Origin: CAZRHH01 sp964599885
GTDB taxonomy: Bacteria; Chloroflexota; Dehalococcoidia; DSTF01; JACRBR01
DNA length: 11,645 nt
Direction: 5' to 3'
Assembly: GCA_964599885.1 (NCBI GenBank)
Contig: CAZRHH010000089.1
Span: forward strand, 1-11,645
Positions 1 through 6,801 of the stretch are shown one piece after another. A program made the position numbers and the translations under genes. The notes below the pieces were generated by a model that worked only from the letters and a program-made list of their open reading frames with translations, did not search any database and was not told where the DNA came from. Numbering within the stretch: position 1 is the stretch's first letter; each line of letters starts with the position of its first letter.

Positions 1-621
1 GCGCTCGGCTTCCGCCTGCCGCGCCATCGCCCGCTGCATGCTTTGCGGCAACTCCGCATCCTTCACTTCGACTGTCGACACCTTCACGCCCCACGGCTCC
101 GTCTGCTCGTCGATGATCTTCTGCAACTTCGCGTTGATCTGATCGCGCTCCGACAGCAAATCGTCGAGATTCGACTGCCCCAGCACGCTCCGCAGCGTCG
201 TCTGCGCGATCTGCGACGTCGCGCGGAAGTGATCGAGCACGCGCGTCACGGAGTCTTCCGGGTTCGTCACGCGGAAGTAGATGACGGCGTTCACCTTCAC
301 CGTCACGTTGTCGCGCGTGATGCACTCCTGGCTCGGCACGTCCATCGTCACCGTGCGCAAGTCCACCTTCACCATCCGGTCGACAATTGGCAGGATGACG
401 AACAGCCCCGGCCCGCGCGCGCCGACAAGCCGCCCAAGACGGAAGATCACGCCGCGCTCGTACTCCGCGACGATCTTCACCGAGTAGAACCAGACGATGA
501 ACCCCCACGGTGGAATAAGCAGAATGAACGCGAATACCGTGAGCATGACGCGCACGACGGACGCGAGGCCGCCCTCGTCCTTCGCCCGATCCTCCGGTGG
601 CCGGATGTAGTCGTTCGCCAC
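1..621 (-). CDS. Stomatin-like SPFH/band-7 membrane protein (3' end outside window)
   Basis: This is a slipin/stomatin-type protein that scaffolds membrane microdomains and often works with an NfeD-family partner. 207 residues are visible and the C-terminus runs off the left edge. A charged N-terminus is followed by a hydrophobic hairpin at about residues 24-47. The SPFH domain then begins with YERGVIFRLGRL (54-65) and continues with GPGLFVILPIVDR (70-82), VDLRTV, NVTVKVNAVIYFRV, the AQTTLRSVLGQ segment (139-149), LLSERDQIN and EPWGVKVSTVEVKD (175-188). It ends at MQRAMARQAEAER, where the family's coiled coil starts. I chose the GTG at 621 because AAGGAG (628-633) lies 6 nt upstream. An in-frame ATG at 658-660 would add 13 residues but has no Shine-Dalgarno and would lie upstream of the start expected from the nearby -10 candidate. 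Family identity is very clear; the cellular role is inferred from the family. Confidence 0.93.
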   Translation of the reverse strand, partial: MANDYIRPPEDRAKDEGGLASVVRVMLTVFAFILLIPPWGFIVWFYSVKIVAEYERGVIFRLGRLVGARGPGLFVILPIVDRMVKVDLRTVTMDVPSQECITRDNVTVKVNAVIYFRVTNPEDSVTRVLDHFRATSQIAQTTLRSVLGQSNLDDLLSERDQINAKLQKIIDEQTEPWGVKVSTVEVKDAELPQSMQRAMARQAEAER

Positions 622-662
622 GTCGATCTCCTTCCGCTCCGGGTCACGGAGCCATCGCATAC

Positions 663-668
663 AGTCTA
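663..668 (-). promoter_or_regulatory. Candidate -10 element for the stomatin gene
   Basis: TAGACT on the minus strand fits the TANNNT -10 pattern. It predicts a start near 655, giving a leader of about 35 nt containing the AAGGAG before the GTG at 621. No good -35 hexamer is visible, so this is weak. The rest of the 204-bp divergent spacer (622-825) shows no gene or strong structure. Confidence 0.22.
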
Positions 669-782
669 CGCCCGCGTGTCGCTACAGGCGCGCAGCCACC
701 CTATGCCCGCCCCCCGTCTCGGTTGTACGCTGTCGCCCATCCGCGTGACGCGAAGCCCTCGCACCTCTTCGACCAACCGAGT

Positions 783-788
783 TAGACT
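783..788 (+). promoter_or_regulatory. Candidate -10 element for the VOC-family gene
   Basis: TAGACT occurs 37 nt upstream of the ATG at 826. A transcript starting near 795 would carry the AAGGAG at 812-817. The -35 region is poor. The same hexamer appears upstream of the stomatin gene and of the flavoprotein gene at 4681, which is the main reason to list it. Confidence 0.2.
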
Positions 789-825
789 TCCGGAACCCAC
801 CGCCCCGAGCGAAGGAGCGCCACCC

Positions 826-1692
826 ATGCTCGAACACGTAGACCGCGTACAAATCGCCGTCACCGACCGCAACGCCGCCGCCGAGACCTTCATCGCCGCG
901 TTTGGCGCCGAATCGGCCGGCGACGACGAAGTGCGCTGTCTCGGCGCGAAGCGGCAAACCGTACACGCCGGCATCAGCGAATTCGAATTCCTCGAGCCGT
1001 CCGGAGACGGACCCGTCCGCGACTATCTCGAAGCCTGGGGCGAGGGCTTGTTCGCCGCAGGCTTCTCGACGAACGACGTGCAGGCGCTCGCGTCGCGCCT
1101 CAACTCGAAGGGCGTGCAGTTTAAGGAAGACGCCAGCCAACTGCACATCGCGCCGGATCAAACGCCCGGTCTGCGCATGGTCATCTCCCAGGAGGTCGCG
1201 CGGCCGATGACTGGCCTCGTCCGCTACATCTACGAAGCGACGAACCTGATCGAGGACCACGTTGCCGCCGCGGACTTCTACACCGATCGCTTCGGCCTCG
1301 ACGCGTCGCGCTTCGTGCCGATCAACAGCAAACAGTACGGGTACACAGGCCAGCTCACGATGTTCAACCCGCCGGAGCGCCTCGACCGCATCGAGCTGTC
1401 GCAGATCACCGATCCGACACGACCGATGGGACGCTTCATGACGCGCCGCAACGGCGAGACGCTGTACATGTGCTACGTCGAAGCGGAGAACATCGCGCCC
1501 ATCGTCGAGCGGCTCGACGCGCGTGGCATGCGCTACGCCGGTCGCGATCCCGAAAGCCCCAACCCGGAAGGCATCTTCTTGCACCCCGCAACGACGCACG
1601 GCGTCCTCATCGGTTGCAGCCGCACCAACCTCGCGTGGACCTGGTCCGGCCGCCCCGAACTAGCCGGCGCCGACGCCGCGGCTGCACACTAA
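826..1692 (+). CDS. Two-domain VOC (glyoxalase/bleomycin-resistance fold) protein
   Basis: A 288-residue protein made of two vicinal-oxygen-chelate modules. Domain 1 (about 4-122) opens with LEHVDRVQIAVTD and has the GEGLFAAGFSTNDVQALASRL segment typical of the fold. Domain 2 (about 131-265) has FYTDRFGLD, the GETLYMCYVEAENI strand and the closing IFLHPATTHGVLIG strand. It is most like the 4-hydroxyphenylpyruvate dioxygenase / methylmalonyl-CoA epimerase branch, but the substrate cannot be read from the sequence. Several positions that hold metal ligands in those enzymes look substituted: the glyoxalase GEG-HH motif reads GEGLFA in domain 1, and the final Glu of G-x-L-I-E is Gly263 in domain 2. 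H4 of domain 1 is retained. The start is the ATG with AAGGAG 8 nt upstream; the frame stays open back to base 43 but that part is non-coding-like. The gene is divergent from the stomatin gene and convergent with the MBL-fold gene, so it is probably monocistronic. Confidence 0.85.
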   Translation: MLEHVDRVQIAVTDRNAAAETFIAAFGAESAGDDEVRCLGAKRQTVHAGISEFEFLEPSGDGPVRDYLEAWGEGLFAAGFSTNDVQALASRLNSKGVQFKEDASQLHIAPDQTPGLRMVISQEVARPMTGLVRYIYEATNLIEDHVAAADFYTDRFGLDASRFVPINSKQYGYTGQLTMFNPPERLDRIELSQITDPTRPMGRFMTRRNGETLYMCYVEAENIAPIVERLDARGMRYAGRDPESPNPEGIFLHPATTHGVLIGCSRTNLAWTWSGRPELAGADAAAAH

Positions 1693-1728
1693 TCGCCAGT
1701 GACCTGGAACCAGCGACCCACCGGACCC

Positions 1729-2568
1729 CTACAGCGGTCTCCACGTACGCTTGCCGTCGAGGCGCACAAGCCGCCCCACGCCCGGATGCGCGAAGTGACC
1801 GCCAAGCGCGATCATCCGCTCATCCTCGATGCGCTGCGCGAGCCTCTCCCGCGTCTCGCACGCCAGCGCGGGGTTCATGTCGAAGATCGGACTCCAGCCC
1901 GTCTCCGTAAGCTGCGCCGGATGGTGCGCCACGTCGCCAATGATCACGCCGGCTTCGCCGCCCGACATGATCGCGACGGATACATGCGCCGGCGTGTGGC
2001 CCGGCGTCGGCAGCAGCGTCAGTTCATCCGTGAGTGCGTACTCGTCGTCGACGAGCTGGATCTCCGCCGCGCCATCGAGCGGCAGCACGCAGTCACGCAC
2101 GTAGTGACGATCGTCCTTCGCCGCTTCGTCCGGCGCGGTGAAGAATTCGTACTCGGCGCGATTGAAGATGTGCGTCGCCTTCGGAAACGTCGGCACGAAC
2201 GCGTCGCCCGCAAGCGTCGTATGCCAGCCCACATGATCGACATGGATGTGCGTCGCCATCACGACGTCGATCTCGTCAGGCCGCACGCCTGCTTCCGCGA
2301 GCGCGTCCGGCAGCCGTCCGTTGGGGAAGAACGGCCGGTCCTTTGCGCCGATGCCCGTGTCGAGCAGGATCGTCTTTCCGCCCGAGCGGATCAGGAAGCT
2401 TGGGATCGTCAACCGCATCCGCTTGTTGCTCTCGTCGAGCAAGTCGTGATACGGCGCCCACGCTTCCGCCGCGACGGACGGGAACAGCACGTCACAACGC
2501 GCCACAGCCTCCGTATCGATGAGCACCTTGATCTCGACGTTGCCGATACGCACCGTGTCGCCGTCCAT
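1729..2568 (-). CDS. Metallo-beta-lactamase-fold metallo-hydrolase
   Basis: A 279-residue cytoplasmic hydrolase with a complete dinuclear zinc site. The HxHxDH motif is HIHVDH (H107, H109, D111, H112), and the other ligands are H191 in PGHTPAH, D212 in IIGDVAHHP and H258 in GGHFAHPG. SFLIRSGGKTILLDTGIG (57-74) is the usual first strand pair before the metal site. The HVDHVGWH context and the FP-x-A-x-H-I-F-N-x-x-E-Y stretch (128-140) resemble the COG0491 branch that includes lactonases and organophosphate hydrolase relatives; the substrate is unknown. There is no signal peptide. The ATG has GGGGAGG (2573-2579) 4 nt upstream. It converges on the VOC gene with 36 bp between stops and is divergent from ilvE. 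Confidence 0.9.
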   Translation of the reverse strand: MDGDTVRIGNVEIKVLIDTEAVARCDVLFPSVAAEAWAPYHDLLDESNKRMRLTIPSFLIRSGGKTILLDTGIGAKDRPFFPNGRLPDALAEAGVRPDEIDVVMATHIHVDHVGWHTTLAGDAFVPTFPKATHIFNRAEYEFFTAPDEAAKDDRHYVRDCVLPLDGAAEIQLVDDEYALTDELTLLPTPGHTPAHVSVAIMSGGEAGVIIGDVAHHPAQLTETGWSPIFDMNPALACETRERLAQRIEDERMIALGGHFAHPGVGRLVRLDGKRTWRPL

Positions 2569-2598
2569 ACGTCCTCCCCGTCATGTGTACGTCCGCGA

Positions 2599-2627
2599 AC
2601 GGTAGTTAGCCGCGCTGCCTCGGTCAA
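2599..2627 (-). promoter_or_regulatory. Sigma-70-like promoter for the MBL-fold gene
   Basis: On the minus strand a TTGACC -35 (2622-2627) and a TACCGT -10 (2599-2604) are separated by 17 bp. The expected start near 2592 gives a leader of about 24 nt that contains the GGGGAGG ribosome site. The -35 is good (5 of 6) and the -10 is modest (3 of 6). Confidence 0.4.
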
Positions 2628-2692
2628 TCCGGCACAGCCTTCGAGTGCAACCCCTCAGTGGCCGTCGTGCCGTCGGCGGTGAAGCGAAATAG

Positions 2693-2721
2693 TTGTAGCC
2701 TTTGCGACCGCCGCATATAAT
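2693..2721 (+). promoter_or_regulatory. Sigma-70 promoter for ilvE
   Basis: TTGTAG (2693-2698), a 17-bp spacer, and a perfect TATAAT (2716-2721). The start is expected near 2728, leaving a leader of about 25 nt with AAAGGA (2738-2743) before the ATG at 2753. It is the best promoter in the window and argues against the upstream in-frame TTG at 2702, which lies inside the promoter. Confidence 0.7.
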
Positions 2722-2752
2722 CAGCAACCCCAACAAGAAAGGACGCGAAGCT

Positions 2753-3703
2753 ATGCCGACCTCCTATGCCTACTTCCAGAAGCGCATCGTCCCGCTGGAG
2801 GAGGCTCGGGTACCGGTAATGACGCACGCGTTCCTCTACGGCACGGGTGTGTTCGAAGGCATCCGCGGCAACTGGAGCGAAGATCGCGGCGAGGTCCTGC
2901 TCTTCCGGTTGAAGGAGCACTTTGACCGGCTCCGCCTCTCGGGCCAGATCATCGGCATCGGTCTCGAACCGTCGACCGACGAGCTGATCGACATCTGCGA
3001 GCAGGTCGTGGCAAAATGCGGCTTCCGCGAAGACGTCTACCTGCGCCCCATCGCCTACAAGAGTGGCGAGGTGATCGGCCCGCGCCTGCACGACGTCGAA
3101 GACGACTACCTGATCTTCGTGCTGCCGTTCGGCAACTACCTCGATCTCGATGCCGGCATCCGCTGCCAGACGTCAACCTGGCGCCGCGTGCCTGACACAT
3201 CGATACCTGCGCGCGCGAAAGTCACGGGCCTGTACGTGAATTCCGCGTTGGCCAAGACCGAAGCGATGCAGAACGGCTTCGATGAAGCGATCATGCTCAA
3301 CGACGATGGTCACGTCTCCGAAGGCTCCGGCGAGAACATCGTCATCGTCCGTCACGGCCGGCTGATCACGCCCGAACGCAGCGACAACGTACTCGAAGGC
3401 ATCACGCTCGAATCCGTGTTCGAGCTCGCGAAGAACGAGCTCGGTCTCGAAGTCATCGAGCGTAGCATCGACCGTAGCGAACTCTACGTCGCCGATGAGT
3501 GCTTCATGACCGGCACGGCCGCGCATCTCTCGCCGGTGATCGAAGTCGATCGCCGCAAGATTGGCGCCGGCGGCGTCGGGCCGATCACGGCGCAACTGCA
3601 ATCGATGTTCTTCGACTGCATCCGCGGGCGCAACGCGAAGTACGCCCACTGGCTCACCGCCGTGAAGCCGGCCGTAGAAACGCCCGCGAAGGCCACCGTC
3701 TGA
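2753..3703 (+). CDS. ilvE: Branched-chain amino acid aminotransferase
   Basis: A fold-type IV PLP transaminase of 316 residues that interconverts valine, leucine and isoleucine with their 2-oxo acids, the last step of their synthesis. Family signatures are in order: YGTGVFEGIRGNW (29-41), FRLKEHFDRL (51-60), YLRPIAYKSG (96-105), the RAKVTGLYVNS motif with PLP-binding K156, the HVSEGSGENI motif with E190 that contacts the cofactor ring nitrogen, NVLEGITLESV (212-222) and MTGTAAHLSPV (252-262). The TGTAAHLSPV and RRVPDTSIPARAK wording fits IlvE rather than D-amino-acid transaminase or aminodeoxychorismate lyase. The start at 2753 has AAAGGA 9 nt upstream and follows a strong promoter. Its stop overlaps the next start by one base (TGATG), so the two genes are probably cotranscribed and translationally coupled. 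Confidence 0.94.
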   Translation: MPTSYAYFQKRIVPLEEARVPVMTHAFLYGTGVFEGIRGNWSEDRGEVLLFRLKEHFDRLRLSGQIIGIGLEPSTDELIDICEQVVAKCGFREDVYLRPIAYKSGEVIGPRLHDVEDDYLIFVLPFGNYLDLDAGIRCQTSTWRRVPDTSIPARAKVTGLYVNSALAKTEAMQNGFDEAIMLNDDGHVSEGSGENIVIVRHGRLITPERSDNVLEGITLESVFELAKNELGLEVIERSIDRSELYVADECFMTGTAAHLSPVIEVDRRKIGAGGVGPITAQLQSMFFDCIRGRNAKYAHWLTAVKPAVETPAKATV

Positions 3704-4596
3704 TGGAGTTCCGCCCGCCCCGCGCCGTCGGCTCGCTCGTCGGCGGTGGCATCGCGCTGTGGTGCTTCGCCGTCGCAGTCGCGCTGGTGCTGCGCGGCCT
3801 TAGCCACGAGATCGCGCTTGGCATCATCGCGCTCTACGTCGTTGCGTCGGTATTCTTCGCGCTGGGTTTGCTGTTCACGTACTGGACGTACAGCCTCGGC
3901 ACGTTGCGCTATTCACTGGACCGCAACGCGCTGACGATTACCTGGGGGGACATCCGTCAAATGATCCCCATGGCGCAGGTCGAGCGGCTGGTACCGGGCC
4001 GCGAACTGCCGAACCCGCACATCGCCGGCGTCAGCTGGCTAGGCCACCACATCGGCCGCGCTGAGGTCGAGGGCGGCGTCGGCGACACGCTGTTCTACTC
4101 GACGCACCGGACCCCCGCGGATCTCCTGTACATCGTGACAGCCGGTCAGTCGTACGCCGTTAGCGTTGAAGACGAAGTCGCGTTCGCCGAGGCGGTTCAA
4201 TCGCAGCAACGCCTCGGGCCGCTTGTGGCGGTGCCGCAGGTACCCGACCGCCTGTACCTTGCCGCGCAGCCGTTCTGGGAGGACCGCACCGCGCAGGCTC
4301 TCGCGCTCGCCGCCTTCGCGACGTTCTTTGCGATGTTCGCCTACGTCTTCCAGCAGTACCCCGACCTTCCTCAGAGCATCGCCATCTCGTTTCCGCAGCT
4401 CGATGGTGTGACGCGCGTGGGCTCGAAGGACGAATTACTGAAGCTGCCGACGGTGGGCGTAGTCCTGCTGATCGTCAATCTTGCGCTCGGCTTCATCGCC
4501 CACTCCTGGGAGCGCATGGTCGGCTACGTGTTGCTGCTCGCCGCCATCGGCGCCGAAGGCATCCTGCTCGCCGCGGCCATCATCGCGCTGAACTAG
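3703..4596 (+). CDS. Membrane protein with a bacterial PH-like domain, unknown function
   Basis: A 297-residue protein with two transmembrane helices at about 11-30 and 36-60, a soluble domain at about 65-168, and three further helices at about 196-216, 249-267 and 272-296. The soluble part begins TLRYSLDRNALTITWGDIRQMIPMAQVERL, the strand pattern of bacterial PH-like domains (Y-x-L-x-x-x-x-L-x-I-x-x-G, then I-P-x-x-x-V). Such proteins are common and mostly uncharacterised in Gram-positives and Chloroflexota. The start ATG shares its A with the ilvE stop, a strong sign of translational coupling; no separate ribosome site is evident. The window gives no direct clue to function. The frame is also open upstream inside ilvE to 3499, which is a shadow. 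Confidence 0.78.
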   Translation: MEFRPPRAVGSLVGGGIALWCFAVAVALVLRGLSHEIALGIIALYVVASVFFALGLLFTYWTYSLGTLRYSLDRNALTITWGDIRQMIPMAQVERLVPGRELPNPHIAGVSWLGHHIGRAEVEGGVGDTLFYSTHRTPADLLYIVTAGQSYAVSVEDEVAFAEAVQSQQRLGPLVAVPQVPDRLYLAAQPFWEDRTAQALALAAFATFFAMFAYVFQQYPDLPQSIAISFPQLDGVTRVGSKDELLKLPTVGVVLLIVNLALGFIAHSWERMVGYVLLLAAIGAEGILLAAAIIALN

Positions 4597-4667
4597 CGAT
4601 CCCGCTCACGGAGCAACGCCTATCCAAGCCGTGAATTGAACGACGCCCTCGCCAGTATCTGTGACGG

Positions 4668-4673
4668 TAGACT
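4668..4673 (+). promoter_or_regulatory. Candidate -10 for a leaderless flavoprotein transcript
   Basis: TAGACT ends 7 nt before the ATG at 4681, the distance expected if transcription begins at the A of the start codon. No Shine-Dalgarno sequence lies upstream, and the GxGPAG dinucleotide motif is so close to the N-terminus that a later start is impossible. A leaderless message is therefore plausible. The -35 region is weak. Confidence 0.3.
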
Positions 4674-4680
4674 GCGGTAG

Positions 4681-5862
4681 ATGACCACAACTCATGACGC
4701 CATCGTGCTGGGTGCGGGCCCTGCCGGAAGCACGGCTGCGCGGCTGCTGGCGCGGTCGGGCGCGCAGGTGCTGCTGCTGGACAAGGCGAGCTTTCCGCGC
4801 GACAAGCCGTGCGGCGGAGGCCTCACGTTCCGCGCCGATCAGGCCAATGACCTCGACCTGTCGCCGGTCACCGAGCGGCTGATCTACGGCGTCCGCGTCA
4901 GCGTGAAGCTGGGACGGCGCTTCGACCGTACGAGTCCGAAGCTGCTCGCCCGCATGACGCAGCGCGCGAAGCTCGACGAGTTCCTCGCCGAGCAGGCCGC
5001 CGAAGCCGGCGCCGACTTTCGTGATGGCACGCCTGTGTGCGCGCTCGAGCTGACGGACGGCGTCGCGACGGTGCGGTCGAACGGCGACGTGTATAGCGCG
5101 CGCGTGCTTGTCGGCGCCGACGGCGTCAACGGCATGACGGCAGGCGCGCTCGGCCTGAAGCCACGCTCGGAAGTCGCCGTCGCGTTCGAGGCGAATTTGC
5201 CGGCGAGCGGTGCGCTGATGGATGACTGGGCACGGTTCATCGCGCTGGATCTCGGCGGCATTCCCGGCGGCTACGGCTGGGTGTTCCCGAAGGGCGACCA
5301 CCTCAACGTTGGCGTCGGCGGCTGGAAGAGCACCGGACCAACTCTGCGAAACCGGCTCAGCGACCTGTGCGCCTACTACGGCTTCGACGAATCGCACTTG
5401 TTCGGGCATCGCGGCTATCAGCTTCCGCTCCGTCGCGACGATCAGGCGATTGTGCAGGGGCCGGCGATGCTTGCGGGCGACGCAGCCGGGCTCGTCGATC
5501 CGCTCTCGGGCGAGGGCATCTGGGCGGCGTTCGTCAGCGGGCGGTTGGCGGCGCAAGAGGCGCAGCGGTATCTGGCGGGCGAAACTGGCGACCTGCTCGG
5601 TTACCAGCGTGCGCTGAACGCCGAGATGCGGGAGGAGATCCTGACCTCGCGCCGGTTGCAGGCGATCTTCCAGCGCTTGCCGAGCGTTGCCATCCTCATG
5701 CTGAAGTACAACGACGCCTTCTGGCGTTACCTGACAGAGATCATCCGCGGCGAGATCACCTATCCCGATCTGCCGCCGAAGCTGGGACCGCTGCGCCACG
5801 GCATGTACCGCTGGGCCGACTGGGAGATCCGCCGCCACGAACGCGATCTCACAAAGGGCTGA
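4681..5862 (+). CDS. Geranylgeranyl reductase family FAD-dependent oxidoreductase
   Basis: A 393-residue flavoprotein of the geranylgeranyl reductase / PHBH superfamily, which reduces double bonds of isoprenoid chains on lipids, quinones or chlorophyll precursors. Visible motifs are the Rossmann GAGPAGSTAA (11-20) for FAD ADP, DKPCGGGLTF (41-50) matching the family's KxCGGG motif, GADGVNG (145-151), the GGYGWVFPKGDHLNVGVGG stretch (196-214) with the family's YGWxFPK, and LAGDAAGLVDPLSGEGI (264-280) for FAD ribityl binding. Length matches the family. No photosynthesis gene is nearby, so saturation of a menaquinone or membrane-lipid side chain is more likely than chlorophyll synthesis; that is inference. 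It has its own 84-bp upstream spacer and converges, with 10 bp between stops, on the Rieske-like gene. Confidence 0.88.
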   Translation: MTTTHDAIVLGAGPAGSTAARLLARSGAQVLLLDKASFPRDKPCGGGLTFRADQANDLDLSPVTERLIYGVRVSVKLGRRFDRTSPKLLARMTQRAKLDEFLAEQAAEAGADFRDGTPVCALELTDGVATVRSNGDVYSARVLVGADGVNGMTAGALGLKPRSEVAVAFEANLPASGALMDDWARFIALDLGGIPGGYGWVFPKGDHLNVGVGGWKSTGPTLRNRLSDLCAYYGFDESHLFGHRGYQLPLRRDDQAIVQGPAMLAGDAAGLVDPLSGEGIWAAFVSGRLAAQEAQRYLAGETGDLLGYQRALNAEMREEILTSRRLQAIFQRLPSVAILMLKYNDAFWRYLTEIIRGEITYPDLPPKLGPLRHGMYRWADWEIRRHERDLTKG

Positions 5863-5872
5863 TCCATAACCG

Positions 5873-6574
5873 CTACGGCCGCTTGGTGTTCGCCGACACG
5901 CGGTTGCACTTCTCTGGCTCGGAAGTTGCGGTCGGCGTGAGTGTGCGCGTGGATGTCGGCAGCACCTTGGTGGACGTCGATGTGACCACCACCGGAATGA
6001 GCGTCGCCGCGTTGGCGAACGCGGTTGCGGTGAGCGGGAGCGAAGTCTGCGTGGGTTCCGGCGTGCGCGACGGTTCGTCGCGCGGTTCGGGAGGTGTGTA
6101 CGCGGGCCCGCACCAGAGCGTGTGCGTGTTGACGATGATGCCGTCGATGCCGGCGTCCGTCTCGAAGTAGTCGAGCCCGTGATCGGCCGGTCCGGAGACC
6201 AGCGCGCCCGCACGATCGAACCGCGCGCCGCCGCACGGGTCGACGAAAAGGCCGGGGCCCGCCCGGCCGGCAGGCGTGTCCGTCACATCATCGTCGACCC
6301 AGAGCACGCGACAGCCGCGGTTGTGCCCGAAGAAGCCGGGCGGGTACGCGTAGAGCGCGTGCAGCGTCCCGTCCTCATCCCGGCTCATAAAGACGTCATC
6401 AACCGGAAAGAACAGCGGGTCGCCGGAGAACGCGTTGGTCAGCCGCGTCTGCAGCAACCTGCCCGTCTTATCGCCGTCGTCGCGCAACGTTGCCATGAAC
6501 GCCGCCACGCCAAGCGCGACGGCGGCGATGGACAGCATAAGTGCGACGGCGACGGCGAAGCGCGCGCTGATCAA
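5873..6574 (-). CDS. Membrane-anchored Rieske-fold-like protein lacking cluster ligands, Thr/Pro-rich tail
   Basis: A 233-residue protein with an N-terminal membrane anchor (about 5-29), a globular part (about 50-160) and a Thr/Ser/Pro-rich tail (160-220). The globular part follows the Rieske pattern: VFMSRDEDGTLHALYA, then GHNRGCRVLW where Rieske proteins have C-T-H-x-G-C-x-x-x-W, then LFVDPCGGARFDRAGALVSG where they have C-P-C-H-G-S-x-F-D-x-x-G-x-x-x-x-G-P-A. By this alignment the ligands Cys, His, Cys, His become G83, N85, D112, G115, while the disulfide cysteines stay as C88 and C114. It should therefore bind no [2Fe-2S] cluster, but might keep the fold with a structural or redox disulfide on the outer face of the membrane. 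Tail repeats such as TPEPTQT and TLTPTATSEP look like Chloroflexota surface linkers. The start is uncertain: TTG at 6574, or ATG at 6538 within the anchor; neither has a good ribosome site. The Rieske relationship is my alignment by eye and has not been run as a search. Confidence 0.72.
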   Translation of the reverse strand: MISARFAVAVALMLSIAAVALGVAAFMATLRDDGDKTGRLLQTRLTNAFSGDPLFFPVDDVFMSRDEDGTLHALYAYPPGFFGHNRGCRVLWVDDDVTDTPAGRAGPGLFVDPCGGARFDRAGALVSGPADHGLDYFETDAGIDGIIVNTHTLWCGPAYTPPEPRDEPSRTPEPTQTSLPLTATAFANAATLIPVVVTSTSTKVLPTSTRTLTPTATSEPEKCNRVSANTKRP

Positions 6575-6636
6575 TCCCGGCGACCAGCGCCGACAGTTCG
6601 AGGAATCGAGTTGCGGCGGCGTGCGATCGTGGTCAT
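6571..6636 (-). other. Possible 21-codon upstream ORF or split N-terminus of the Rieske-like gene
   Basis: An ATG at 6634-6636 opens a 21-codon frame (starting MTTIARRRNSIP) whose TGA overlaps the TTG start of the Rieske-like gene in a TTGA arrangement. Its arginine-rich sequence would suit the cytoplasmic side of a membrane anchor, so it could be the real N-terminus separated by a one-base frameshift or sequence error, or a coupled leader ORF. It may also be chance in GC-rich DNA. Confidence 0.15.
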
Positions 6637-6720
6637 CGGGTCATCTCAACAGGCAACAGCGATGCGGTCTGGACGTGAGCCATCGGTTCGTGGCACAAGG
6701 GTGCAGCTTGCGTCGTCGCG

Positions 6721-6749
6721 ATCGTACGCGAGCGAGTGTCAATATCCAA
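6721..6749 (-). promoter_or_regulatory. Candidate promoter for the Rieske-like gene
   Basis: In the 227-bp spacer 6575-6801, the minus strand reads TTGGAT (6744-6749), 17 bp, TACGAT (6721-6726). The -10 matches 4 of 6 and the -35 3 of 6. Transcription would start near 6714, about 140 nt before the TTG at 6574. A spacer of this size suggests the gene is not simply the last cistron of the suf operon. No clear terminator with a T-tract was seen after sufT. Confidence 0.28.
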
Positions 6750-6801
6750 GCGATACGTGTCACTCATGACAAGCGCGGGCTATGGCGGATTGTTCGCCGC
6801 G

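Noticed and set aside
43..825. N-terminal extension of the VOC frame
   Set aside because: It runs antisense to the clearly coding stomatin gene and is full of Arg/His; the ATG at 826 has AAGGAG at proper spacing.
682..1599. 305-codon open frame on the minus strand opposite the VOC gene
   Set aside because: No domain, biased composition, and the plus strand encodes an evident VOC protein with a good ribosome site.
2702..2752. TTG start 17 codons upstream for IlvE
   Set aside because: The extension lies over the promoter with its TATAAT at 2716-2721 and is upstream of the ribosome site; the family starts near the ATG at 2753.
4606..6213. Long 535-codon open frame on the minus strand opposite the flavoprotein gene
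   Set aside because: It is antisense to a gene with clear flavoprotein motifs, has Arg/His/Ala-rich low-complexity composition and no recognisable domain; a typical shadow in GC-rich DNA.
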